DNA from: Dickeya fangzhongdai
Lineage (GTDB): Bacteria > Pseudomonadota > Gammaproteobacteria > Enterobacterales > Enterobacteriaceae
DNA: 64,000 nucleotides
Assembly: GCF_002812485.1 (NCBI RefSeq)
Contig: NZ_CP025003.1
Coordinates: 4,836,001 to 4,900,000, forward strand
Direction of reading: 5' to 3'
Shown one piece after another: positions 8,828-18,286 of this stretch; within the stretch, counting starts at the first letter, position 1; every line of letters starts with the position of its first letter. The notes under the pieces are model-generated. The model was not told the DNA's origin and did not search any database. It worked only from the letters and a program-made list of their open reading frames with translations. A program made the position numbers and the translations under genes.

Positions 8828-10435
8828 TTAATCTACTGATACGTGATTGAAGCTGTGCACGCCGCGCGGCTCGATGACGTAGCCTTTCACGTTTTTACGG
8901 ATCGGTTCATACACGGTGGAGTGCGCCACAATCAGCGCCGGAGCCTGATCGTGCATCACAACCTGAGCCTGCTTGTACAGTTCGATACGTTTAGCCTGAT
9001 CGGACACCGCGCGAGCCGGCTGGATCAGGTCTTCAAACGGCTTGTAGCACCATTTGGAGTAGTTGGAGCCTTTTTTCGCCGCGTCGCAGCTGAACAGGGT
9101 AGCCAGGAAGTTATCCGGATCCCCGTTATCGCCGGTCCAGCCCATCAGCACGGTCTGGTGTTCGCCGGCTTTGGCGCGTTTGAGGTACTCGCCCCACTCG
9201 TAGGTAACGATCTTGGCTTTCACGCCTACTTTCGCCCAGTCAGCCTGAATCATCTCCGCCATGCGGCGGGCATTCGGGTTGTACGGACGCTGTACCGGCA
9301 TCGCCCACAGGTCGATTTCAAAACCGTTTTCCAGACCCGCTTCTTTCAGCAGCGCTTTGGCTTTAGCCGGATCGTAAGCGTAATCTTTAATGTCGTCGTT
9401 ATAGCCCCACATGGTCGGCGGAATCAGGTTTTTCGCGGCCTGACCGGCGCCCTGATAAACCGCTTCGATGATCGCCTGCTTGTTCACCGCGTAAGTCAGC
9501 GCCTGACGCACTTTCACGTTATCCAGCGGTTTCTTCTCGACGTTGAACGACAGGTAACCCACGTTCAGGCCCGGCTTCTGCAGCAGTTCAATGTTCTTGT
9601 CCTGCTTCATGCTGGCCAGATCCGCCGGGTTCGGGTACGGCATCACCTGACATTCGTCTTTCTGCAGCTTGGCGTAACGCACGGATGCATCCGGCGTAAT
9701 GGAGAAGACCAGACGGTCGATGCCCGGCTTGGTGCCCCAGAAGCTGTCAAAACGTTTGTAGAGGATGCGGGAATCTTTCTGGTACTGCTGCAACTGGAAC
9801 GGACCGGTACCGATCGGATCCAGGTCGATTTTCTCCGGCGAACCGGCTTTCAGCATTTTGTCGCCGTACTCGGCGGACATGATGGAGGCAAAGTCCATCG
9901 CCAGGTCGGCCAGGAACGGCGCTTCGGCGCGGGTCAGTTGGAAACGGACGGTATAGTCGTCCACTTTCTCGATTTTGCTGATCAGCTCCGGCATACCCAT
10001 GCCTTCAAAGTATTCGTAGCTGCCGCCGGAAACTTTGTGGAACGGGTGGTTGGCGTCGATCTGACGCTGGAAGGAGAACAGTACGTCGTCAGCGTTGAAG
10101 GTACGGCTCGGTTTGAACTCTTTGTTATCCTGCCACTTCACGTCTTTGCGCAGGTGGAAAGTATAGGTTTTGCCGTCGGCGCTGATATCCCATTTTTCGG
10201 CCAGACCCGGTTCAATTTCCGTGGTGCCGTTTTTGAACTCAACCAGACGGTTGTAGATAGGAATGGAGCTGGCGTCAAAAGTGGTGCCGGACGTGAACAG
10301 CTGCGGGTTAAAACCTTCCGGAGAACCTTCTGAGCAATACACCAGGGTTTTTGCCTGTACACCGGCGGCAACGGACAGCGCCAGCAAACCAAGGCTGAAT
10401 TTCAGCACCCTTGATTTCATCAGGGATTTAGCCAT
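8828..10435 (-). CDS. dppA: Periplasmic dipeptide-binding protein DppA
   Basis: A 535-residue SBP family 5 protein, the same length as E. coli DppA. The signal peptide ends GVQA just before KTLVYCSEGSPEGFNP. Family marks include FKNGTTEIEPGLAEKWDIS and the VKVRQALTYAVNKQAI segment. It captures dipeptides (and haem or signal peptides in some species) and delivers them to DppBC, and it takes part in chemotaxis towards peptides in E. coli. It is the first gene of the operon. The leader holds a CA-rich stretch just before the ribosome site that could pair with the GcvB small RNA. Confidence 0.96.
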   Translation of the reverse strand: MAKSLMKSRVLKFSLGLLALSVAAGVQAKTLVYCSEGSPEGFNPQLFTSGTTFDASSIPIYNRLVEFKNGTTEIEPGLAEKWDISADGKTYTFHLRKDVKWQDNKEFKPSRTFNADDVLFSFQRQIDANHPFHKVSGGSYEYFEGMGMPELISKIEKVDDYTVRFQLTRAEAPFLADLAMDFASIMSAEYGDKMLKAGSPEKIDLDPIGTGPFQLQQYQKDSRILYKRFDSFWGTKPGIDRLVFSITPDASVRYAKLQKDECQVMPYPNPADLASMKQDKNIELLQKPGLNVGYLSFNVEKKPLDNVKVRQALTYAVNKQAIIEAVYQGAGQAAKNLIPPTMWGYNDDIKDYAYDPAKAKALLKEAGLENGFEIDLWAMPVQRPYNPNARRMAEMIQADWAKVGVKAKIVTYEWGEYLKRAKAGEHQTVLMGWTGDNGDPDNFLATLFSCDAAKKGSNYSKWCYKPFEDLIQPARAVSDQAKRIELYKQAQVVMHDQAPALIVAHSTVYEPIRKNVKGYVIEPRGVHSFNHVSVD

Positions 10436-10455
10436 TACATGAACTCCATTGTGGA

Positions 10456-10465
10456 TGTTGTGTGT
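10456..10465 (-). promoter_or_regulatory. CA-rich candidate GcvB pairing site in the dppA leader
   Basis: On the transcript strand this reads ACACACAACA, about 20-30 bases before the dppA start and just upstream of the GGAG ribosome site. In E. coli and Salmonella, GcvB represses dppA through a G/U-rich seed pairing with CA-rich leader sequence. The match is by composition only; no gcvB gene lies in the window. Confidence 0.4.
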
Positions 10466-10529
10466 CAGTCAGACCTGTTGTTGTCATCGCGATCGTTGTC
10501 GTCGTGACTGTTGTCATTGCAACATGGCT

Positions 10530-10574
10530 ATCGCGATTGGGGTTATCGCGACGGTTTTTATCGCGGTGGTCTGT
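10530..10574. repeat. Three 15-bp degenerate repeats in the dppA upstream region
   Basis: ATCGCG starts at 10530, 10545 and 10560, giving three units of exactly 15 bp, each beginning with the ATCGCG core. A fourth core lies at 10486. TCGCGA is itself palindromic. The repeats lie in the probable dppA leader or promoter and have no known counterpart that I recall. Confidence 0.5.
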
Positions 10575-11646
10575 ACTTTTCTCTGTTTCAGCCCGAGGAA
10601 CGCGTCCGGAGACTGATGTAATAGTAAACAGGGAGAGACAACAGTGCGGGACAAGCAGGAAAACCCCCGCCAGCCCTGTCGGATCAACCATAATGATTCC
10701 AGGTACTCTGCCGCCCTCCTCCTTGTGACGCCCACAATGTGTCAACAGATCACAATCGCGTCAATATAACCTGTTAGGATTTACAAACAGAAACCACAGA
10801 ATCATCATGGTATAAAGTTAGCTTAAACCACCACTTTATTGGTGATAAGGTCCGCAAAATAACAAAAAAACAACAGGTAGCACCATAAAAACAGCGTCAT
10901 ACAATAATTATCACCATGTAAGAACTCATAGGAAAATCCTCTCGAATGATGAATTACTGCACAATAAAGCGTGTTAAAAAGGTTAAAATCAGGTGAAAAT
11001 ACTGACAAAACCCTGACATGGATGATGTATTCCTATCATCCCTGCTGCCCTTTCTGTAACTATTTGCGCACTATAAAAAAACTTTATACCACGCGGCAAA
11101 AGCACCAGGCGTACAGCATGGCGGTCAATCCAACCGTCACATTACGTCCACTGGTTTCTTCCCTGCTTATCACAGACAGTATGGCAGAAAATGGCGATTC
11201 CGCCGGATAGCAAAGACCTCGCCGGCATAATCCCGGCCTCAATCACATCGCTCTGGAATTTTATTTATATAACTTTTTAAATTTTAATTTTTTATTTATC
11301 CCTGCCGTGGTAATTTTACACAGCTAAAACTAACCCGCCTATCTAAATAATCCCACCACAATATTCACAAATTAATTTTAATTACAAAACCACGAATTAA
11401 GTTATTTAAAGTCGAATTGCTGTGAGGTTCACAATTCCCTCATGTTTGTAGTGAATGGCTATTATTTTTAACATTTACCCATGCTAGATTACCTAAAGAA
11501 CATGCTGCAATAAAAATAACATCGCTTTTTTTCTTTTGATGGTGTGTCGCATGGCTATTGCGCTTTGCGCTCATAACACAATTTTCCACGTCTTGCAGAG
11601 CAAGTTGCTTATCTCTGTCCTATGCCGCTACAACAGGGTGAATATA
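10575..11646. other. Long intergenic region between dppA and the 2-hydroxycarboxylate transporter
   Basis: About 1.1 kb with no convincing gene. The first part should contain the dppA promoter; I could not settle its exact position. From about 11220 the DNA becomes very AT-rich, as expected of a control region for the divergent transporter gene. Short open frames exist here (60-80 codons), but none has a ribosome site plus coding character. One inverted repeat at 11414-11437 is listed separately. Confidence 0.6.
11414..11437. promoter_or_regulatory. Candidate operator upstream of the 2-hydroxycarboxylate transporter
   Basis: GAATTG (11414-11419) and CAATTC (11432-11437) are perfect inverted repeats 12 bp apart, with TGTGA and TTCACA nested inside. 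The site is about 210 bp upstream of the transporter start. It could bind the CitB-type regulator encoded nearby. The nested TGTGA/TCACA spacing is 3, not 6, so it is not a standard CRP site. Confidence 0.3.
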
Positions 11647-12990
11647 ATGAAAAACATTGAAACTGAAATCATGAGCGATAACACGCTCGCCACCGCCGCA
11701 CCATCAAGCTTACTGGAAAGCTTAAATAAAATTCGCATTGGCTCTGTGCCTTTTATTCTTTTCCTGGTCATTGCCGCCATTGTATTTATTGCGGCCTATG
11801 CCAGTTATTTACCTAAAAACATGATCGGCGGATTCGCCGTTATTATGACCATGGGATTCCTGCTGGCTTATATCGGCCAGCGTATTCCGGTGCTGAAAGA
11901 AATCGGCGGCCCGGCGATTCTCTGCCTGATGGTGCCGTCCATTCTGGTGTATTTCCATCTGTTCAACGCCAACACGCTGGATACCGTCAAGCTGTTGATG
12001 AAAGACGCCAACTTCCTCTACTTCGTCATCGCCAGTCTGGTGGTGGGCAGTATTCTCGGCATGAACCGCGTCATCCTGATTCAGGGCATGATCCGCATGT
12101 TCATTCCGCTGGTGGTAGGCACCGCCACCGCGTTGGTGACCGGCCTGCTGGTAGGTAAACTGTTTGGCTACAGCTTCTACCACACCTTCTTCTTCATCAT
12201 CGTGCCGATCATCGGCGGCGGCATCGGCGAAGGCATCCTGCCGCTGTCGCTGGCCTATTCCGCCATCCTCGGTCAGGCGCCGGACGTGTACGTCGCCCAA
12301 TTGGCGCCTGCCGCCGTTGTCGGCAACATTTTCGCCATCATCTGCGCCGGCGTGCTGGCCCGCATCGGCGTATGGCGCAGCGACCTGAACGGTAACGGCA
12401 ACCTGGTGCGCAACGAAGCCGATAACGCGCTGTTTGCAGTGAAAGACGCGCCGAAAACGGTGGATTTCCATCTGATGGGCGGCGGTCTGCTGTTGATCTG
12501 CACCTTCTTCATCGTCGGCGGGTTGTTTGAAAAAGTGCTGCATATCCCCGGCCCGGTGCTGATGATTCTGATCGCGGTGCTGTGCAAGTACGGTCGTGTT
12601 ATCCCGTCCAGCATGGAAACCGGCGCCAACAGTTTCTACAAGTTCGTATCCAGTTCGCTGGTGTGGCCGTTGATGATCGGTCTGGGCATGCTGTACGTGC
12701 CGCTGGAAAGCGTGGTGGCGGTGTTCTCCGTCGGCTACGTGGTGGTGTGCGGTTCCGTGGTGCTCTCAATGGCGTTGATCAGCTTCTTCATCGCGCCGTA
12801 CCTGAAGATGTACCCGGTTGAAGCCTCCATCGTGACCAGTTGCCACAGCGGCCTGGGCGGCACCGGCGACGTGGCGATTCTGTCCGCGTCCAACCGCATG
12901 TCGCTGATGCCGTTCGCGCAAATCGCCACCCGTATCGGCGGCGCCTCCACCGTGATCGCCGCCACCCTGCTGCTCGGCTGGCTGGTGTAG
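11647..12990 (+). CDS. 2-hydroxycarboxylate transporter family symporter (malate/citrate:Na+ type)
   Basis: A 447-residue membrane protein with about 11 hydrophobic segments. It has the two re-entrant-loop signatures of the 2HCT family: PIIGGGIGEGILPLS in the middle and SCHSGLGGTGDVAILSASNR near the C-terminus, where the conserved arginine binds the substrate carboxylate. The first loop is closer to CimH/MaeN/CitP malate-citrate carriers than to Klebsiella CitS, so malate or citrate are both possible. ATG 11647 is preceded by AGGGTG; the frame runs 37 codons further up without support. It converges with the CitB/CitA-type genes and was probably their regulatory target. Confidence 0.88.
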   Translation: MKNIETEIMSDNTLATAAPSSLLESLNKIRIGSVPFILFLVIAAIVFIAAYASYLPKNMIGGFAVIMTMGFLLAYIGQRIPVLKEIGGPAILCLMVPSILVYFHLFNANTLDTVKLLMKDANFLYFVIASLVVGSILGMNRVILIQGMIRMFIPLVVGTATALVTGLLVGKLFGYSFYHTFFFIIVPIIGGGIGEGILPLSLAYSAILGQAPDVYVAQLAPAAVVGNIFAIICAGVLARIGVWRSDLNGNGNLVRNEADNALFAVKDAPKTVDFHLMGGGLLLICTFFIVGGLFEKVLHIPGPVLMILIAVLCKYGRVIPSSMETGANSFYKFVSSSLVWPLMIGLGMLYVPLESVVAVFSVGYVVVCGSVVLSMALISFFIAPYLKMYPVEASIVTSCHSGLGGTGDVAILSASNRMSLMPFAQIATRIGGASTVIAATLLLGWLV

Positions 12991-13011
12991 TCCGTCGACC
13001 GGTTCATACAC

Positions 13012-13082
13012 AAAAAGGCCACGGATACCGTGGCCTTTTTCGTTTTATACGCCAGATAAAAAGCCACGTCGATCGTGGCTTT
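13012..13082. terminator. Tandem terminators between converging genes
   Basis: Two hairpins lie back to back. AAAAAGGCCACGG (13012-13024) pairs perfectly with CCGTGGCCTTTTT (13028-13040). AAAGCCACG (13060-13068) pairs with CGTGGCTTT (13074-13082). Both have A-runs and T-runs, so they can work in either direction, stopping the plus-strand transporter transcript and the minus-strand regulator transcript. The two stems share the GCCACG core. Confidence 0.9.
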
Positions 13083-13094
13083 GTCGTTTCGGCG

Positions 13095-13817
13095 TTATTC
13101 GCAGTACTGTCGCAGCGCGTCCTGCTTTTCCGGCAGCAACCGGTAAAGGTAGACCGGGCGGCCGGTGGAACCGTAGAGAATATTGGTGTCGAGAATGCCG
13201 GTATCCGCCAGATAGATCAGGTATTTACGGCAGGACACGCGGGAAATACCGATGGCGTTGGCCAGCATCTCGGTGGAGAACTCCGCGCCCTGATTGCCCT
13301 CGACCCATTCGCAGACGGTGCGCAGCGTCAGGCTGGTCAGCCCTTTCGGCAGTTTCTTACGCTCCACCGTCGGGGTGCCGCTGGTGCGGCGAATCAGGTT
13401 ATCGATGTCCGACTGCGCCACAAACTCGCGGTGTTTGAGCAGGTTGGCCTCTTCCCGGTAGGCGGTCAGCGCCTGTTCGAAGCGGGCGAACTGGAACGGC
13501 TTGATCAGATAATCCACCACGCCGTAATGCAGCGCTTTCTTGATGGTATACACGTCGCTGGCCGACGAAATGATAATCACGTCCGTGTGTTCGCTGAACT
13601 CACGGATCGTGGGCAGCAAATCCAGACCGTTATCCTGCTGCATGTAGATATCCAGCAGCACCAGATCGATCTCGCAGTCCGGTTGCATCAGCAGATTTCG
13701 CGCCTGCTGCAGCGTCGGTACCGTCGCGTAGCAGCTAAACCCGGAAATCTGATTCAGATAACACTTATTCAACTCCGCCACCATGGCGTCGTCATCGACG
13801 ATCAGTACATTTATCAT
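13095..13817 (-). CDS. CitB/DcuR-family response regulator
   Basis: A 240-residue response regulator. The receiver domain (residues 1-120) has the acidic pocket VDDD at 8-10, the phospho-acceptor aspartate at 56 (LVLLDIYMQ) and the YLIKPFQF lysine. The C-terminal part has the helix-turn-helix typical of the CitB/DcuR/DpiA group (MLANAIGISRVSCRKYLIYL). ATG 13817 is used; a TTG two codons earlier is open. Its partner kinase is directly upstream. It should control the adjacent carboxylate transporters. A 20-bp tandem duplication lies at the kinase-regulator junction. Confidence 0.9.
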   Translation of the reverse strand: MINVLIVDDDAMVAELNKCYLNQISGFSCYATVPTLQQARNLLMQPDCEIDLVLLDIYMQQDNGLDLLPTIREFSEHTDVIIISSASDVYTIKKALHYGVVDYLIKPFQFARFEQALTAYREEANLLKHREFVAQSDIDNLIRRTSGTPTVERKKLPKGLTSLTLRTVCEWVEGNQGAEFSTEMLANAIGISRVSCRKYLIYLADTGILDTNILYGSTGRPVYLYRLLPEKQDALRQYCE

Positions 13818-13852
13818 GGTCAAACTGCCTTAATCATGGTCAAACTGCCTTG
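13813..13852. repeat. 20-bp tandem duplication at the kinase/regulator junction
   Basis: ATCATGGTCAAACTGCCTTA (13813-13832) is followed at once by an identical unit except for the last base (13833-13852). On the coding strand, one unit ends the kinase (QFDHD then stop) and the other contains the regulator start codon. Confidence 0.9.
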
Positions 13853-15443
13853 CTTGATACGGGATATTCACAAAAAACTGGGTGTAAACGTCCGGTTCGG
13901 ATTCAAAATCGATGGTACCGCCGATTTTTTCCAGACTCTGCCGGGTGAGATACAAGCCGATGCCGCGTCCGGAGCCTTTGGTGGAAAATCCTTCCTGGTA
14001 AATGCGCTGCTGAATATCCGGCGCAATGCCCGGTCCGTCGTCGCTCACCGTACAGTGTAACTGCCCATCCTGATGATGGAAGGTCACGGTGATCTCGCGG
14101 TTTTCCAGACCGGACAAGGCATCCATCGCGTTTTCGATCAGGTTGCCCAGCACGGTGATCAGCTCATTGGTGGCCTGGGAGTCGTCGGTATCCGGCAACA
14201 GACTGTCTTCGCTGATGGACAGCGTAACGCCCAAATCCCGTGCCCGATTGATTTTACCCAACAGGAACCCGGCAATCACCGGAGATTTTACTTTTCGGAT
14301 AATCGAGCCGATTTCCGCCTGATAATTATTGGCGGTTTTTAAAATATATTCTTCCAGTTGCGGGTAATATTTCAAATGCAGCATGCCGAGAATCACATGC
14401 AGCTTGTTCATGAATTCATGTGACTGGGCGCGCAGCGCGTCGGCGTAATACGACATCCCGGTCAGGCGCTGCAGCAGTTGGCTGACTTCCGTTTTATCGC
14501 GGAAGGTGGCGATGGCGCCGATAATATCGCCCTTCACCACCACCGGTACGGTGTTGATCAGCAACAGATTGCCGTTGAAATTGATTTCCTCATCCTGCCG
14601 CGGCGCACCGGTTTCCAGCACCTTTTCCAGATTCATCAGCGCCGGCCAGCGGCTGATGGTGCTGCCGATCGCCAGCGTTTCGCCAGACCCATGCTGACTG
14701 AACAACCGCTTGGCTTCGTCGTTGATGATGGTGACGCGCAGGTCGGTATCCACCGCGATCACCCCTTCTTTGATTTGCTTGAGCATCGCGTTGCGTTGCT
14801 CGAACAGATTGGAAATTTCGAACGGTTCAAAACCCAGCATGATGCGTTTGAGGGTTTTCACCAGAAAATAGGTGCCGAGCAGGCCGACCAGCGCGCCGAA
14901 CAGGATGGTCCAGGGAATAATCCAGCGGTTTTCGTTAATCACCGACTGCACGCTGGACAGCGAAATCCCCACCGCCACCACCCCGAGCTGCTGGTTATTC
15001 TCGTCAAACACCGGCGTGAATACACGCAGCGCCGGGTCCAGCACCCCGCGGTTCACCGCCGTATTCTCCAGCCCCAGCAGCGCCGGATAGAGGTCATCGC
15101 CGATAAAATGGCGGCCAATCTGCCCCGGCTCAGGATGGGAATGACGGATACCGTCCATGCCGGTAACGATGACGAACAGCAGGTGATTGCGGCTTTTCAC
15201 GTCCTCGGAAAAACGCTGTACCAGCATCGGATTGCCGATGCCTTTCAGATCGTCCACCACGATCGGCGAATTAGCGACGGTGCGGGCAATGGCGAAGGCT
15301 TTGTCCTTGAGGTGAGTTTCGGTCAGCTCGGTGATGCGAAAAAACAGCAGTGCGTAAACCACCAGCAGCACCGAGCCAATCACCGCCGACACCATCAGAA
15401 TGATCGACGTGCCTAGTTTTAGCGGTGTCTTTTTCTTACTCAT
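13830..15443 (-). CDS. CitA/DcuS-family sensor histidine kinase
   Basis: A 537-residue kinase. TM1 is about residues 13-35, then a periplasmic PAS (PDC) domain of about 36-172 with the carboxylate-binding style segment FVIVTGMDGIRHSHP (residues 90-104), TM2 at about 176-196, a cytoplasmic PAS at about 215-325, H-box SHEFMNKLHVILGML with phospho-acceptor His342, N-box around 434-438, DDGPG at 468-472 and GRGIGL at 492-497. This is the architecture of citrate and C4-dicarboxylate sensors. ATG 15443 is chosen because GGAG lies six bases before it; the ORF extends eight codons further. It is followed by the response regulator and preceded by a DASS transporter. Confidence 0.92.
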   Translation of the reverse strand: MSKKKTPLKLGTSIILMVSAVIGSVLLVVYALLFFRITELTETHLKDKAFAIARTVANSPIVVDDLKGIGNPMLVQRFSEDVKSRNHLLFVIVTGMDGIRHSHPEPGQIGRHFIGDDLYPALLGLENTAVNRGVLDPALRVFTPVFDENNQQLGVVAVGISLSSVQSVINENRWIIPWTILFGALVGLLGTYFLVKTLKRIMLGFEPFEISNLFEQRNAMLKQIKEGVIAVDTDLRVTIINDEAKRLFSQHGSGETLAIGSTISRWPALMNLEKVLETGAPRQDEEINFNGNLLLINTVPVVVKGDIIGAIATFRDKTEVSQLLQRLTGMSYYADALRAQSHEFMNKLHVILGMLHLKYYPQLEEYILKTANNYQAEIGSIIRKVKSPVIAGFLLGKINRARDLGVTLSISEDSLLPDTDDSQATNELITVLGNLIENAMDALSGLENREITVTFHHQDGQLHCTVSDDGPGIAPDIQQRIYQEGFSTKGSGRGIGLYLTRQSLEKIGGTIDFESEPDVYTQFFVNIPYQARQFDHD

Positions 15444-15601
15444 CTCTCGCTCCGGAATTCGCATCATCGATCCCGCTATCTTAACCTGTTCACGCTATTT
15501 CTGCGCCATTTCCGCACGCAGAGAACAAAACCGCCGCCCATATCCGGCGGCGGCGAATCAAACAGATAGGCAAAAGACGATCACCACATCCCCAGCACTT
15601 A

Positions 15602-17014
15602 TTACCACATCCCCAAAACCTTCCACCACAGGCTGCCGATGCCCAGCCAGATGGGAATGACCACCAGCCCGACCAGGAAACCGATCTTCCACCAGGTTCC
15701 CAGCGACAGGTAGCCGCAGCCGAACATGATCGGCGCCGGGCCGCCGGAGTAGTGCGTGGTCGCCATAAACAGGTTACTGAAAGCGGCAAACGCCAGCACC
15801 GTCAGCACCGGCGGCGCGCCCGCCGCAATGGCGATCGACACGAAAATGGCGTACATGGCGCTGATGTGCGCCACCGCGCTGGCCATGAAATAGTGGCTGT
15901 AGTAGTACACCAGCAGCAACAGTCCTATCATCGGCAACCAGTGCATCCCGGCGACGGCGTGGCCGGCGATGCCGCCCAGCCAGGCGATCAGCCCCATCTT
16001 GTTCAGTTGGGTCGCCAGCATCATCAGCACGGCGAACCACACCACAGTGTGCCAGGCCTCTTTCTCGCCGGTTACGTCTTCCCAGCTCAATGCGCGGGTC
16101 AACAGCAACACGCTCAGGCCGCCCAGCGCGGTCAGGGTAGCGTCGATATTCAGCGTCGACCCCAACACCCAGAACACCACCAGCCCCAGGAACACGCACA
16201 GCACAATCCATTCGTTGCGGCTCATCGGCCCCATTTCGTGCAGGCGAGCCTTGGCCAGCTCGCGCATTTCCGGGGTTTTCTTCAGTTCCGGCGGGTAGAA
16301 ACGGTAGAGCACCAGCGGGATCACGATCAGCGACAGCAGCCCCGGCACCAGCGTCGCCGCCGCCCATTCGGTCCAGGTCAGGTGAACGCCGAACTGGGTC
16401 GCCAGCTTGCTGATCAACGGGTTACCAGCCATCGACGTCATGAACATCGCCGAGGTAATGGCGTTGCACTGGAAAATAGTCTGCACCAGAAACGCGCCGA
16501 TACGCCGCTGGGTGCCCTGCTCCGGCGTCGAACCGTAAGCTTCGGCGATAGAGCGGAACAGCGGGGTGATAATGCCGCCGCAGCGTGCGGAGGTTGACGG
16601 CATCGCCGGGGAAAACAGCAGGTCGGTGAATACCAGACCATACGCCAGCCCCAGGCTGCTGTTACCGAGCTTGCTGATGAACAGAAACCCGATACGGCGG
16701 CCGAAACCGGTTTTGATAAAGCTGCGCGAAATGAAAAAGGCACAGGCAATCATCCAGATGGTGGGGTCGCCAAACCCGACCAGCACATCCTTGACCGACA
16801 GCAAGCCGAGCGCCGAGACGGCGGTGATACTAAAAATGGCAATGGCGCCAAGGGGGTAAGGGGAGAGAATCAGACCGATGACCGTAGCAATAAATATTGC
16901 CAGCAGGTGCCATGCGGTAGGATTAACGCCTTCAGGAACAGGAACAAACCAAAATATAACGGCTATGCCGAGGATAATAAGAAGCTTAACTAACCTGCTG
17001 TTATTTGCAGACAT
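15602..17014 (-). CDS. DASS-family anion permease (CitT/TtdT-like antiporter)
   Basis: A 470-residue protein with 12 or so membrane segments. It has the DASS marks SARCGGIITPLF and FQCNAITSAMFMTSMAGNP in the first half and the repeat-like FSNLFMATTHYSGGPAPIMFG in the second. The family exchanges citrate, tartrate, 2-oxoglutarate or malate for succinate, or co-transports them with sodium. ATG 17014 is preceded by GAGTGG. It lies 134-158 bp upstream of the sensor kinase on the same strand, so transporter-kinase-regulator may form one operon. With the 2HCT carrier it makes a two-transporter carboxylate locus. The substrate is not deducible. Confidence 0.88.
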   Translation of the reverse strand: MSANNSRLVKLLIILGIAVIFWFVPVPEGVNPTAWHLLAIFIATVIGLILSPYPLGAIAIFSITAVSALGLLSVKDVLVGFGDPTIWMIACAFFISRSFIKTGFGRRIGFLFISKLGNSSLGLAYGLVFTDLLFSPAMPSTSARCGGIITPLFRSIAEAYGSTPEQGTQRRIGAFLVQTIFQCNAITSAMFMTSMAGNPLISKLATQFGVHLTWTEWAAATLVPGLLSLIVIPLVLYRFYPPELKKTPEMRELAKARLHEMGPMSRNEWIVLCVFLGLVVFWVLGSTLNIDATLTALGGLSVLLLTRALSWEDVTGEKEAWHTVVWFAVLMMLATQLNKMGLIAWLGGIAGHAVAGMHWLPMIGLLLLVYYYSHYFMASAVAHISAMYAIFVSIAIAAGAPPVLTVLAFAAFSNLFMATTHYSGGPAPIMFGCGYLSLGTWWKIGFLVGLVVIPIWLGIGSLWWKVLGMW

Positions 17015-17686
17015 ACCAACACCACTCAAGATTAAAACGAAATCAGCCGCTTTTACCGGAAGTCCCGTGTTACGAGTGGAGGAGTTGTTTTATTTCTTCA
17101 TCACCCTTATTTCCGCCGTCCGACTATGCGGATAGCGAGTTTTCCGGCGCGCCATCGCCATCTTTCATGGCGGGATACAGCCTGACAAACACAACGGGTA
17201 CAGCATCAGCAAAAAAAAGACGAGAAAACGAAAAGAACAGGGTGCTTTTCTCGTCCCATCAAAATCAAGTGAAGTGATCAACGGGAAAAATAGTATTATA
17301 AAAGTGGAATCCACTACTGTTATTTTAATTACTAAATAGGTTTAATAATTTACTTTTGAAAATAAAAACGCCATTTCAAAAATAAATAAAACCCAAAACT
17401 CGCCACAAAATAACAATTATGGAACATGGAATTAACGATGATGTTAATAATAATCCATTAATGAATACCGCTTTCATCACCGCTATTTATTGGTTTATTT
17501 CATTCTATTCAGGCAGGAAATAAAATAATTCTGAAGTATTTTTCGATATTTTCCCTTTAAATGCGGAAAATAACCATTGAGAACTAATGTAAACCATCGC
17601 CAGCGCCAGATGACCGGCTGGGAAAAGCGGGAAAAAATGTTAAAAAAATGCCCGCGAGTACCTCGCGGGCGGTCGATTATGGCCGG
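17015..17686. other. AT-rich intergenic region between the DASS permease and ibpB
   Basis: About 670 bp without a supported gene. The part next to the permease should contain its promoter. 17280-17640 is strongly AT-rich with runs of A and T. I saw no clear palindrome, RNA gene or conserved reading frame. Confidence 0.55.
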
Positions 17687-18136
17687 TTAAGCCTGTTCAT
17701 CCGGCGCCTTCTCGTGAAGCGCGGGCGCACGGCGGCCGATGGCGATACGCTGCGGTTGCAACGCCTGCGGCACGTCACGAATCAGGTCAATGTGCAACAG
17801 CCCGTGCTGGAACTGCGCGTCGGACACATGCAGGTGATCGGCCAGCGTGAAACTCAGCGAGAACGGCTTGAACACCAGCCCCTGATGCAGGTACTGCGCC
17901 TTTTTCTCCGGCAGCGTCGGCGCGCCCTTCACGGTCAGACGCTGCCCCTCCACTTCAATATCCAGCTCCGACTGACGAAATCCAGCCAGCGCCAGCGTAA
18001 TACGGTAATGGTTGTCATCGATTTTTTCGATGTTGTACGGCGGGAATTCCACCGCTTCCTGGTTGCCCATGGCGCTGGCGAGTTTGTCAAAGCCAATCCA
18101 CTGACGCAGCAGGGGGGATAAATCGTAGTTGCGCAT
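17687..18136 (-). CDS. ibpB: Small heat-shock protein IbpB
   Basis: A 149-residue alpha-crystallin-domain chaperone starting [20 protein letters not shown], nearly the E. coli IbpB start. The crystallin core reads [19 protein letters not shown] and ends [13 protein letters not shown] ([16 protein letters not shown]). The C-terminal tail keeps the IxI-type motif QRIAIGRR. It binds unfolding proteins on aggregates and hands them to DnaK/ClpB. ATG 18136 has AAGGAG eight bases upstream; another ATG two codons earlier sits too close to it. It follows ibpA by 150 bp and has its own candidate thermometer leader. Confidence 0.96.
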   Translation of the reverse strand: MRNYDLSPLLRQWIGFDKLASAMGNQEAVEFPPYNIEKIDDNHYRITLALAGFRQSELDIEVEGQRLTVKGAPTLPEKKAQYLHQGLVFKPFSLSFTLADHLHVSDAQFQHGLLHIDLIRDVPQALQPQRIAIGRRAPALHEKAPDEQA

Positions 18137-18142
18137 ACTCAT

Positions 18143-18165
18143 AACTCCTTCTGTGAAGCGAGATA
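18143..18165 (-). promoter_or_regulatory. Candidate ROSE-type RNA thermometer before ibpB
   Basis: On the transcript strand a TCGCT motif (plus-strand AGCGA, 18157-18161) lies a few bases before the ribosome site AAGGAG (18145-18150). A UYGCU motif pairing imperfectly with the Shine-Dalgarno is the core of ROSE thermometers. The ibpA leader has the same arrangement. Confidence 0.5.
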
Positions 18166-18286
18166 ACGGTTTCCGGCGACAGCCGGGTCGTCCCCATTCG
18201 GCGGACGAACAGATGCAATCACTCAGAGAGATCGCTGAGATCGGTTCACTCATCGCCGCGGCGTCGCGCGCCGGCGGCCATCACGA

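Noticed and set aside
10738..10754. CRP-like TGTGT...TCACA near dppA
   Set aside because: The half sites are 7 bp apart, not 6, and the left half is degenerate; composition alone could explain it.
10823..11210. Two open frames of 61 and 79 codons between dppA and the transporter
   Set aside because: They have no ribosome site, no recognisable motif and unbiased codon use in AT-rich spacer.
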